Source: Gemmatimonadota bacterium
Lineage (GTDB): Bacteria; Gemmatimonadota; Gemmatimonadetes; Longimicrobiales; Gaopeijiaceae
Reading direction: 5' to 3'
Length of the DNA stretch: 40,295 nucleotides
NCBI GenBank assembly: GCA_022826005.1
Contig: JAJDVT010000080.1
Location: forward strand, 1-40,295
Positions 10,393 through 19,678 of this stretch are shown piece by piece. Made by a program: the position numbers and the translations under genes. A model generated the notes under the pieces. It made no database searches, had not been told where the DNA came from, and saw nothing but the letters and a program-made list of their open reading frames with translations. Within the stretch, counting starts at the first letter, position 1, and each line of letters begins with the position of its first letter.

Positions 10393-10641
10393 CAGCCCGT
10401 GGACAAAATCCCCCCGGCATTCGAGCGGCGATGCATCCAGGCTGGATGCTTCGCCTCACCTTTCAGAAAGGTAAAGACAACTTTACATTATGTCATGTTC
10501 AGTATACATATGACGCCTCCAGGGCTGCGCTCTGCGTTGCTCCTCAGCCCAATAGCGCTGCTATTGGCCCCTCGTCACGCCTTGCCAGCCCGGCGCCTCG
10601 CCGCTCTCGGTGCTCGCGGGGCTTTATCCACGGACTTCTAG
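10393..10641 (-). repeat. Interspersed MITE-like repeat, copy A (full length, inverted)
   Basis: About 249 bp filling the whole clpP-clpX gap. The ends form an imperfect terminal inverted repeat: CAGCCCGTGGACAAA on the left, and TTTATCCACGGACTTCTAG on the right. The interior matches copy B in reverse orientation: the segment GCCTTGCCAGCCCGGCGCC, the ATAGC/GCTAT dyad, and the ATGCATC motif near the other end. The middle (about 10470-10515) is AT-rich, unlike the surrounding sequence. CTAG occurs at both outer edges (10389-10392 and 10638-10641), a possible target duplication. No protein is encoded. Confidence 0.8.
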
Positions 10642-11916
10642 ATGTCAAGCGACAGACACCTTCGCTGCAGCTTCTGCGGAAAGTCCAAGGAGTCGGTCAA
10701 GAAGTTCATCTCCGGTCCTTCGGTCTACATCTGCAACGAGTGCATCTCGCTCTGCAACGAGATCCTCGCCGAGGAGGAGGAGCGCGAAAACCAGGAGGCG
10801 TCGGTCTCGACGCTCAAGCCGGAGGAGATCAAGTCCGTCCTCGACGAGTACGTGATTGGACAGGAGCAGGCGAAGCGCGCGCTCGCGGTGGCCGTCTACA
10901 ACCACTACAAGCGCGTCCACCAGAAGGACAGGCTGGCCGGGGTGGAGATCGACAAGGCGAACGTGCTCCTGGTCGGTCCCACCGGCGTCGGCAAGACCCT
11001 GCTCGCGCAGACGCTGGCGCGCATCCTCCAGGTGCCCTTCACGATCGCCGACGCCACGACGCTGACCGAAGCCGGCTACGTGGGCGAAGATGTCGAGAAC
11101 ATCCTGGTGCGCCTGCTGCAGGCCGCCGACTTCAACACTAACGACTGCGAGCGTGGGATCGTCTACATCGACGAGCTCGACAAGATCGCCCGCAAGTCGG
11201 AGAACCCTTCGATCACGCGGGACGTGTCGGGCGAGGGGGTGCAGCAGGCGCTCCTCAAGATCCTGGAGGGGACGGTGGCCAACGTGCCGCCGCAGGGCGG
11301 CCGCAAGCATCCCCAGCAGGAGTACATCCAGATCGACACCACCAGTATCCTCTTCATATGCGGGGGGGCGTTCGAGGGCCTCGACAAGATCGTGGAGCAC
11401 CGCCTCGGGCGGCGGCAGATCGGGTTCGGCGAGCGGACGGGTGAAGGCGGGGACGGGGATGCCCGCCCGCCCGGCACCCTGCCCGAGGCCGCCGACGGTG
11501 ACCTGATGGTGTGGCTGGAACCCGAAGACCTCCAGCGTTTCGGCCTCATCCCCGAACTGGTCGGGCGGCTGCCCGTGACGGTCCAGCTCGAGGACCTCGA
11601 CGAGGAAGCCCTCCTGCGCATCCTGCAGGAGCCCCGCAACGCGCTGGTGAGACAGTACCAGAAGATGTTCGAGATCGAAGGCGTCGGCCTGACCTTCGAT
11701 CCCGGGGCGCTGCGCGAGATCGCGGGGCAGACGCTCGAACGCGGGACCGGCGCGCGGGGCCTGCGGGCCGTGATGGAACGGGTGATGCGCGACGTGATGT
11801 TCGAGCTCCCCTCCAGGGGCGATGTGCGGGAGGTCGTGGTAACCCCCGAGTCGGTGGGCGGCAGGGTTCCCCCGCTCCTTGTCCTCAGGCCCGAGGCGCA
11901 ACGGAAAGAGGCCTGA
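10642..11916 (+). CDS. clpX: ATP-dependent Clp protease ATP-binding subunit ClpX
   Basis: AAA+ unfoldase that selects substrates and feeds them to ClpP. The 424-residue product starts with a C4 zinc-binding domain (CSFCGKS ... CNECISLC, residues about 9-34). Then come Walker A GPTGVGKT (about 113-120), Walker [11 protein letters not shown], the pore-region and sensor segments, and the C-terminal LVGRLPV and RGARGLR-type region. The ATG at 10642 lies one base after repeat copy A. Its whole leader, including any ribosome site, is therefore repeat-derived, and no clear Shine-Dalgarno is present. Gene order clpP-clpX is normal; the repeat between them is not. Confidence 0.97.
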   Translation: MSSDRHLRCSFCGKSKESVKKFISGPSVYICNECISLCNEILAEEEERENQEASVSTLKPEEIKSVLDEYVIGQEQAKRALAVAVYNHYKRVHQKDRLAGVEIDKANVLLVGPTGVGKTLLAQTLARILQVPFTIADATTLTEAGYVGEDVENILVRLLQAADFNTNDCERGIVYIDELDKIARKSENPSITRDVSGEGVQQALLKILEGTVANVPPQGGRKHPQQEYIQIDTTSILFICGGAFEGLDKIVEHRLGRRQIGFGERTGEGGDGDARPPGTLPEAADGDLMVWLEPEDLQRFGLIPELVGRLPVTVQLEDLDEEALLRILQEPRNALVRQYQKMFEIEGVGLTFDPGALREIAGQTLERGTGARGLRAVMERVMRDVMFELPSRGDVREVVVTPESVGGRVPPLLVLRPEAQRKEA

Positions 11917-11920
11917 CGAG

Positions 11921-12170
11921 AGTAGTCCGTGGATAATCTCCGCGTAGCACCGAGGGAGGCGAGGCGCCGGGCTGGCAAGGCGGGACGAAGGGCGCATAGC
12001 GGAGCTATTCGCCCGAGGAGCAACGCAGAGCGGTGCTTCGGGAATCCGGAAAGTAAAGTAAACGTGATAATTCGTACGGTTCTCTTGACATTCCGAGTGC
12101 GTGAGCTCCGCGGTCCAGCGCGGATGCATCGCCTCCCGAATGCAGCGGGGACTTGTTCAACGGACTGCTG
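11921..12170 (+). repeat. Interspersed MITE-like repeat, copy B (full length)
   Basis: About 250 bp filling the clpX-lon gap. The left end is AGTAGTCCGTGGATAA, and the right end TTGTTCAACGGACTGCTG is its imperfect inverse. The first third holds GGCGCCGGGCTGGCAAGGCG and an inner dyad, GGGCGCATAGC/GCTATTCGCCC. The middle (12049-12100) is AT-rich and includes TTGACA. The last third has GGATGCATCGCC and GAATGCAGCGGGG. Copy A is the same unit in the opposite orientation. It begins 4 bp after the clpX stop and ends 2 bp before the lon ATG. Confidence 0.8.
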
Positions 12171-12172
12171 AT

Positions 12173-14659
<2,487 letters not shown>

Positions 14660-14674
14660 GGCGGGCTGCAACCC

Positions 14675-15298
14675 GTGACTGGAATGATCATTCGCAGCGT
14701 CGAGTTCATCGGGTCCGTGGTGGCGCTGGACCAGCCGCCTCCCTCGGGGCTCCCACAGGTTGCCTTCGCGGGTCGGTCCAACGTCGGCAAGTCGTCTCTG
14801 ATCAACCGGCTGCTGGGGCGGCCCCGGCGGAAGATCGCGCGCGTTTCGGCACAGCCCGGGAAGACGCAGGCCCTTAATTTCTACGAAGTGAACCGCGCGT
14901 TTCTTCTGGTGGACCTTCCCGGATCGGGATACGCGAGGGCTCCCCGGGCGGTGCGGGACTCGTGGCGGAAGCTGGTCAGGGGCTACCTTGCTGGGAGCGA
15001 GCAGCTGCGTGGCGTCGTCTACCTGGTCGACTCGCGGCACCCCCCCACCGCCGGGGACCTGGAGTTCGTCGAGTACCTGGCGGAGACCGGGGCGCCGACG
15101 CTGATCGCGCTGACCAAGGTCGACAAGCTCAAGCCGGGGGAGCGGGCGGGAGGCGTCGCGCCGGCCACCCTCGAGCGCCTGGGGGTGCCGGAGGAGCAGG
15201 TCGTCTCCACCTCGGCGAAGACCGGCGAGGGCGCGGAGGAACTGCTGGACGCCATCGCGGCATTGCTGGAACTGGAGGAGGAGGCAGGCCGTGGATAA
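14675..15298 (+). CDS. engB: Ribosome biogenesis GTPase EngB/YsxC (YihA family)
   Basis: Small TRAFAC GTPase needed for large ribosomal subunit assembly. The 207-residue product has G1 GRSNVGKSS, G3 DLPGSGYA, G4 TKVDK and G5 SAKTG. The GTG at 14675 or the ATG at 14684 (MIIRSVEFIGSV, closer to family N termini) could be the start. It follows lon by 15 bp, so co-transcription is likely. The last codons (Ala-Gly-Arg-Gly-stop) are supplied by the terminal repeat of copy C, GCAGGCCGTGGATAA, so the natural C terminus may have been replaced. A minus-strand gene overlaps its last 170 bp. Confidence 0.94.
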   Translation: MTGMIIRSVEFIGSVVALDQPPPSGLPQVAFAGRSNVGKSSLINRLLGRPRRKIARVSAQPGKTQALNFYEVNRAFLLVDLPGSGYARAPRAVRDSWRKLVRGYLAGSEQLRGVVYLVDSRHPPTAGDLEFVEYLAETGAPTLIALTKVDKLKPGERAGGVAPATLERLGVPEEQVVSTSAKTGEGAEELLDAIAALLELEEEAGRG

Positions 15299-16187
15299 TC
15301 GCCGCGTCGCACCGGGGGCGGCGAGGCGCCGGGCTGGCAAGGCGCGGCATTGCCCACACGGGTCCGGAAAGCCCCTCCCTGGCCATGTTTTTCAGGTCGG
15401 GCGCCATGTTCGGGTGCACACTGCCGAGGGCCTCGTGGTCTCCTTCCGATATATCTTCGAGAATTCCCAGCAGATCGGGGTCGCGCATCACCGACGCCAG
15501 CGTGATCGCCTTGCCAATCACGTACGGGCTTTCCAACGACGCATCAAAGCGCTTGGGCGCAGGGCCACCAAGATATAGGAGCGCGACATCCTTGATGCTC
15601 GCGCGGGTCTCGGAGGCCAGGGTCCCTTCCCACCGCTCCACGGCTCTGCTCAGAGCCAATAACGAACCGGCGACATCAGCCCAGGCGGCGTCCGGGGACC
15701 GGGCCCACTCAACCACATGGGGAATCATCACCGGGCCAAACCGCATGAGCGCCTGCCGGACCCCCCCTCCGGAGCAAATCACCTGCACCAGCGCCGCGAT
15801 GGTCGCCGGATCGCGCAACGCAATGACGGCGTGCTCAAGCTCCAGAGAGAGCTCGAGGTGCCTGCCGCCGATTCCCGTGGGGGTGCAGCCGTCCAGGTGC
15901 ACCCTGGCTTCCCGGTCGAGCGCGCTGATGAGCGCCGCCGACAGTTCGGGCGTTACAACGTAGCCTGGAACAAACTTCCACCCCAACTCGTCCTCTGGAT
16001 CGAAGCCAAACGGCACCGCGCCCAGCGCGTGGGCGACCGTGTCGCGGTCATGGCTTCTGAGGGCCCGGGCGATGTCGGCCTGCGACCGCCCCGGCCCGGC
16101 CTGGCCCGCCAGGGCCGGGGCCGCGGCGAGTACCGCGATGCCCGCCCAGGTGACCGGATTGCAGATCTGTCTCGTCGCTACCTCCAA
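15129..16187 (-). CDS. Secreted HEAT-repeat-like hypothetical protein with repeat-derived tail
   Basis: I recognise no named family. The product has a signal peptide (TTG start at 16187, hydrophobic VTWAGIAVLAAAPALAGQ). A helical body of about 240 residues with repeated leucine- and alanine-rich helices follows, such as ALRDPATIAALVQVI and WADVAGSLLALSRAVE, resembling HEAT/PBS-lyase-like repeats. After about residue 270 (NMAREGLSGPVWAM) the frame runs through repeat copy C and then antisense into engB, giving a low-quality Pro/Arg-rich tail. The original stop was probably lost when the repeat arrived. The start is uncertain: TTG overlaps the stop of the upstream peptidase remnant, and an in-frame ATG at 16289 also exists. 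Confidence 0.5.
   Translation of the reverse strand: MEVATRQICNPVTWAGIAVLAAAPALAGQAGPGRSQADIARALRSHDRDTVAHALGAVPFGFDPEDELGWKFVPGYVVTPELSAALISALDREARVHLDGCTPTGIGGRHLELSLELEHAVIALRDPATIAALVQVICSGGGVRQALMRFGPVMIPHVVEWARSPDAAWADVAGSLLALSRAVERWEGTLASETRASIKDVALLYLGGPAPKRFDASLESPYVIGKAITLASVMRDPDLLGILEDISEGDHEALGSVHPNMAPDLKNMAREGLSGPVWAMPRLASPAPRRPRCDAAIIHGLPPPPVPAMPRWRPAVPPRPRRSSPRWRRPAPPAPPGARGWPARRLPPAPPA
15285..15337 (+). repeat. MITE-like repeat, copy C (left end only)
   Basis: The terminal motif GCAGGCCGTGGATAA (15285-15298) is followed by about 40 bp matching the left third of copy B, including GGCGAGGCGCCGGGCTGGCAAGGCG, and stops at about 15337. The rest of the unit is missing. The fragment provides the engB stop codon and, on the other strand, coding sequence for the tail of the HEAT-like protein. 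Confidence 0.7.
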
Positions 16188-16898
16188 GCCAGGTGGTTGT
16201 GGTTGCCTTCGGCTGCGGAATAGTTTCTGGATTCGACCGAGTTGTCCAAGCCCCAGATGTAGATCCGGTTTTTCAGCGAAACCGTCCATTCCCTCGTCTC
16301 CGTATAGAAGTCCACAGCCGGACCGTGGATGTGATGGCTCCCGAACGGATTCTCGCTTTCCGAAACGAACTCGTTCCGTACAGGGCAGCGGTAGGCGGAC
16401 GTGTACTCGAGCTCTATGTTGAAGTGCGCCTCGGTTTTGGCGATGCCGTTCGGCAGCGCAGAGCTGATGTATCCGTAGCCGTCGTGGTAGGCATGGTAGC
16501 CCGATGCACCTACGCCGATCAAGTCAGAAACCAGCCTTCGAGAACCTGGTGCATGGCCAGGTTCCCCGGATTCTGTCGTCGTTGTACTCGGCGGCCAGGC
16601 CATCTCTCGCGTCGCCGCAGTCACTCCCAGCTCCACCACCACCACCTCCAGTCTCCCACGGGTGTTCCCACGGTCCGTAGTACGTCACCGTACACCAATA
16701 TTGACCCTCGTCGTTCTCTTCGTCGTCTTCGCCAGAATCCAGCCTCTCGCAGCTGCACTGCGTAGACCCGCCATCCTGGTAAGGTTCAGGGCACCGCGCC
16801 ACGCAATCTCCCAAGGGGTCGTCGCACCAGTAGTTCTCCCGCGACTCTGCCACCTCGTCCAGTTCCTGCGGTAGGGAGCCGCGTTCGGCAATCTCCAT
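16178..16898 (-). pseudogene. Frameshifted M15-like (D-Ala-D-Ala carboxypeptidase-type) peptidase
   Basis: Two overlapping frames together make one protein. The first, from ATG 16898, has a cysteine-rich acidic region, a glycine linker and CGDARDGLAAEYND ... WPCTRFSKAG, then stops at 16524. The second frame (to 16178) continues with SDLIGVGASGYHAYHDGYG, TSAYRCPVRNEF and GSHHIHGPAVDFY. The last fits the M15 zinc-site pattern SxHxxGxAxD, and NHNH near the end may be another metal ligand region. Removing one base from the AAA run at 16528-16530 (TTT on the coding strand) joins them as FSKAGSDLIG. Upstream the frame stays open only to a TGA at about 16971, where repeat copy D begins, so the 5' end also looks cut off. 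It is a pseudogene unless the indel is a sequencing error. Confidence 0.55.
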
Positions 16899-16984
16899 TC
16901 CACCCGGACCACGTCTCAAGATGAACGACTCCGGCTTCCCAATTGACTTTAGACGACTTCTTGCTGTGATTCAGACCTCGGGTG

Positions 16985-17190
16985 CTCCGCCGGGCTGGCA
17001 AGGCGCGACGAAGGGCGCATAGCGGAGCTATTCGCCCAATGAGCAGCGCAGAGCGGCGCTCCAAGTGGCATGGACGGAAAGGAAACATGACATTGTGTAA
17101 TGTTTTCATGACAACACAGAGCCTCAGCGCCGCGACCAGCCCGGATGCATCGCCGACCGAATGCAGCGGGGACTTATTCCACGGCCTGCC
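16985..17190 (+). repeat. MITE-like repeat, copy D (left end missing)
   Basis: It starts inside the left third at CCGCCGGGCTGGCAAGGCG, keeps the GGGCGCATAGC/GCTATTCGCCC dyad, an AT-rich middle (about 17080-17120) and the right third (CCCGGATGCATCGCCG, GAATGCAGCGGGGACTTATT). It ends with the terminal repeat CCACGGCCTGCC. It has the same orientation as copy B. Its truncated left edge abuts the 5'-truncated M15-like gene. Confidence 0.75.
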
Positions 17191-17202
17191 AACAGGCCGT
17201 GG
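17179..17202. repeat. Perfect palindrome where two repeat ends meet
   Basis: CCACGGCCTG (17179-17188) and CAGGCCGTGG (17193-17202) are exact inverses around a CCAA spacer, with near-complementary TTATT/ATAAT just outside. It is formed by the right end of copy D meeting the left end of another copy (17193-17212, CAGGCCGTGGATAATCCCCG). In RNA it would fold as a 10-bp GC-rich hairpin right before the lipoprotein gene. Confidence 0.7.
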
Positions 17203-17218
17203 ATAATCCCCGGGGTTC

Positions 17219-17851
17219 ATGAGACTCGAGCGCGCCGTACACGCTTCGCTCTGCTCACTCGCGGTTACGTGGGTGGGCTGCGGGCCGCCCCCGATGCCTG
17301 CGGAGGGGGCCCGGCCGGCGCCGGGGATGCGTTCTGTCGAGGAGGTGGACCGCGAACGTTCCGGGTCCCTGCGCCAGGACCAGATATCGGTGCGCATGGC
17401 CGCCGGCGAGCTGCTGATCGAGGTGACTCCGCTGGCCGCCTGGGTCCTCGAGGCCGCGGCGCCCGACACACGCGACCGGCTGCTGCGAATCGCCGAAGCG
17501 CACGGGCCGGAGCTGGCCCGCCGCACCGGTGCCGCGGAGCCCGCGCTCTTTCTGGTGTCCTTCACCAGCCGTCAACCCGGCGCCGAGTTCCAGCCGGACG
17601 ACCTCCATCTGGTGTCGCGCGGACTGAGGGAGCGGCCCGCGGCCATCCGCGCCATCACCCCCGGATGGGGCAGCCACCGGCTCGAGCAGCAGGCCACCGC
17701 CCAGGCCGTGTACGCCTACGCGGGCGGCGTGGACCTGACCCGGGAGATGACGGTCGCCTACCAGGGCGCGGAGGATTCGTCCTGGTCGTCCAGGCTGGCC
17801 GTGATCGAGGCGGAGCGGGCGAGGATCGCAAGGCGGCGGTCCCTGGAATAG
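17219..17851 (+). CDS. Small lipoprotein, function unknown
   Basis: The 210-residue product has a short hydrophobic signal sequence with a lipobox-like cysteine (TWVGCGPP, about residue 21). A hydrophilic alpha/beta region with no family I recognise follows (ISVRMAAGELLIEVTPLAAWVL, EPALFLVSFTSRQPG). It ends in a basic helix (IEAERARIARRRS). It stands alone on the plus strand between minus-strand genes and is flanked on both sides by repeat pieces. The leader carries a repeat left end, and the final GTCCCTGGAATAG looks like a decayed copy of GTCCGTGGATAA, which supplies the stop. The ATG at 17219 has no clear ribosome site. Coding potential looks real, but the function is unknown. Confidence 0.6.
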   Translation: MRLERAVHASLCSLAVTWVGCGPPPMPAEGARPAPGMRSVEEVDRERSGSLRQDQISVRMAAGELLIEVTPLAAWVLEAAAPDTRDRLLRIAEAHGPELARRTGAAEPALFLVSFTSRQPGAEFQPDDLHLVSRGLRERPAAIRAITPGWGSHRLEQQATAQAVYAYAGGVDLTREMTVAYQGAEDSSWSSRLAVIEAERARIARRRSLE

Positions 17852-17905
17852 GCCCCGTGTCGCGCTGAGGGCGTCGAGGAGCCGGGCCGGCAAGGCGGGA
17901 CGAGC
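17839..17905 (+). repeat. MITE-like repeat, decayed left-end fragment
   Basis: The stretch from GTCCCTGGAATAG aligns with the left terminal repeat GTCCGTGGATAA. It continues through CCCCGTGTCGCGCTGAGGGCG to GAGCCGGGCCGGCAAGGCG, matching the left third of copies B and C with several changes. It lies between the lipoprotein and the sigma-54 activator gene, whose 3' end points towards it. Confidence 0.5.
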
Positions 17906-17949
17906 CGTCCGGGGCATCGGCCCGGCCGGGGCGTCAGCCGGCTGTAGCG

Positions 17950-19668
17950 TCAGTCCCCTGCTCCGCCGGGGCTCTCCTCTTCGAGGCCGTAGCGCTTCAC
18001 CTTGCGGTAGAGGGTCCGCTCCCCGATGCCGAGCAGCTCCGCGGCCTGGCGGCGGTTCCAGTCGACCGTGTCGAGGACGGTGCGGATGACCTCCCGTTCC
18101 ACGTCGTCCAGGGTCATGCCGGGCCTGTACGCGATGGGGGTCGGGGACTCTGCGGCGGCGGAGTCCTCGGCGGCGGCGGAGTCCTCGGCAGCGGCGAAAT
18201 CAACGGTGGCGGCGGGAGCCTCGGCGGACTGCGAGGTCCGGCCCCCGGCGGGCTCGGGGACGCCCGCTGGAACCGCAGCGGGATCCCCGGCAAGACCCTC
18301 GGCGGTGACGGAGGTCCGGGGCTGCTGCACGATTTCGCCGGCCGGACGGGGAACGACCCGGACGCCGCCGGTCTGTTCCTCGGACTGGAAGGCCTCGAAC
18401 TCCCGCTTCAAGTCTTCGATGTCCACCTTCATCTCCATCATCGTGCGGAAGATGAACTCGAGTTGAGGTCGGAGCGCCTGTACACTGTCGCCGCCGCCAC
18501 GCGCGGGGGCCGTCCCGGCCGGCACGAGAGCGCGCGAACGTTCGCCGGAACGGACGTCCTCGGGGATGTCCTCCGCGCGGATCTCGCGGCCGGGGGCCAG
18601 GACCACCATGCTCTCGATCAGATTGCGCAGTTCGCGCACGTTCCCCGGCCACCGGTGGCGCAGCAGGATCTCCATGGCGTCGGCCGAGATGCCGCGGAAG
18701 GGACCCCGGTCGTGCCGCTCGGCGGCCTCGCGCACGAAGGCGTCGACCAGGCGCGGGATATCGTCGCGCCTGTCGCGCAGCGGCGGCAGCGCGATGGTCA
18801 GGATGTTCAGGCGGTAGTAGAGGTCCTTGCGGAAGTCCCCGGTGAGGACGAGCTGGTCGAGCCGCTGATTCGTCGCGGCGAGGATACGCACATTCACCTG
18901 GATGAGCTTCTGTCCGCCCACCCGGTGGAATTCCTGCTGTTCGAGGATTCGGAGGAGCTTGGTCTGGGTCTGGGGGGGCATCTCGCCGATCTCGTCCAGG
19001 AAGATGGTGCCTCCGTTGGCGAGTTCGAAGAGCCCCTTGCGCGTGTCTATCGCCCCGGTGAAGGAACCCTTCTCGTGCCCGAAGAGTTCGCTTTCGAGGA
19101 GTGTCTCGGAGAGCGCCGCCACGTTGACGGGGATGAAGACGCGGTGCCGGCGGCGCGACAGCGCGTGGATCCCCCGGGCGACCAGTTCCTTGCCCGTCCC
19201 CGATTCTCCGGTGATAAGCACGGTGGCGTCGACCGGAGCGATCTGCACGATGCGCTCCAGCACTTCCACCATCGCGTCGGTCTCGCCCACGATCCCGGTT
19301 TCGCGGCGCAGCCGCCGCCGCTCGATCGCGCGCCTGCCCACGAGGACGATCTCTTCCGGGTCGGCGGGCGCGGGGAAGGTCGTGGTCACCCCGGGCGGGA
19401 CGGGTCCCGAGTCGTCGCGGCCGATCACCGCGAATACCGGCAGTCCGAGCGCGGCCGCCTCGCCGGTCTGGCGCACCGCGGCCTCGGTGCCGACGCCTCC
19501 GGTCAGGACGAGCAGGACAGGATCCTCACTTCCCGCGGGGTCCTCGCCGGAGGTGAAGAGGTCGACGCGGTAGCCGGCGTGCCGGAAGCCTTCCCTCAGC
19601 TCCCCGGCCAGCGGCAGGTTGTGCGTTGTTACGAGAACGGTCTCGCCGGTACGTGAAGTTCTGGCCAC
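17950..19668 (-). CDS. Sigma-54 activator (NtrC-like) with degenerate receiver domain
   Basis: Transcription activator expected to bind upstream sites through a Fis-type helix-turn-helix and use ATP to open sigma-54 promoters. In the 572-residue product, residues about 10-115 look like a receiver fold but lack its acidic pair (TTHN where DD is usual) and the phosphoacceptor Asp (LVLTGG). The AAA+ core has Walker A GESGTGKE (about 154-161), the sigma-54 contact loop GSFTGA (201-206, a GAFTGA variant) and Walker B TIFLDE (221-226). The C-terminal HTH ends RRQAAELLGIGERTLYRKVK. An Ala/Glu/Asp tandem repeat precedes the HTH (DNA about 18150-18200). The GTG start at 19668 lies 10 bp after the gcvT stop, so it is the last gene of that operon. 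Phosphorylation-independent control is inferred. Confidence 0.88.
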   Translation of the reverse strand: MARTSRTGETVLVTTHNLPLAGELREGFRHAGYRVDLFTSGEDPAGSEDPVLLVLTGGVGTEAAVRQTGEAAALGLPVFAVIGRDDSGPVPPGVTTTFPAPADPEEIVLVGRRAIERRRLRRETGIVGETDAMVEVLERIVQIAPVDATVLITGESGTGKELVARGIHALSRRRHRVFIPVNVAALSETLLESELFGHEKGSFTGAIDTRKGLFELANGGTIFLDEIGEMPPQTQTKLLRILEQQEFHRVGGQKLIQVNVRILAATNQRLDQLVLTGDFRKDLYYRLNILTIALPPLRDRRDDIPRLVDAFVREAAERHDRGPFRGISADAMEILLRHRWPGNVRELRNLIESMVVLAPGREIRAEDIPEDVRSGERSRALVPAGTAPARGGGDSVQALRPQLEFIFRTMMEMKVDIEDLKREFEAFQSEEQTGGVRVVPRPAGEIVQQPRTSVTAEGLAGDPAAVPAGVPEPAGGRTSQSAEAPAATVDFAAAEDSAAAEDSAAAESPTPIAYRPGMTLDDVEREVIRTVLDTVDWNRRQAAELLGIGERTLYRKVKRYGLEEESPGGAGD

Positions 19669-19678
19669 TGCGCAGTGC

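Noticed and set aside
10623-10633. TTATCCAC in the repeat ends as DnaA boxes or an origin
   Set aside because: The match to TTATCCACA is 8 of 9, but it occurs once per element end at dispersed sites, with no box cluster and no dnaA or dnaN nearby.
12101-12172. N-terminal extension of Lon from an upstream ATG
   Set aside because: The 24 extra residues only translate the right end of repeat copy B; the family-like N terminus begins at 12173.
17161-17868. Arg/Gly-rich overlapping plus-strand frame over the lipoprotein gene
   Set aside because: It has a shifted-frame composition with no signal or domain, and begins inside the repeat; the lipoprotein frame has a signal peptide and lipobox.
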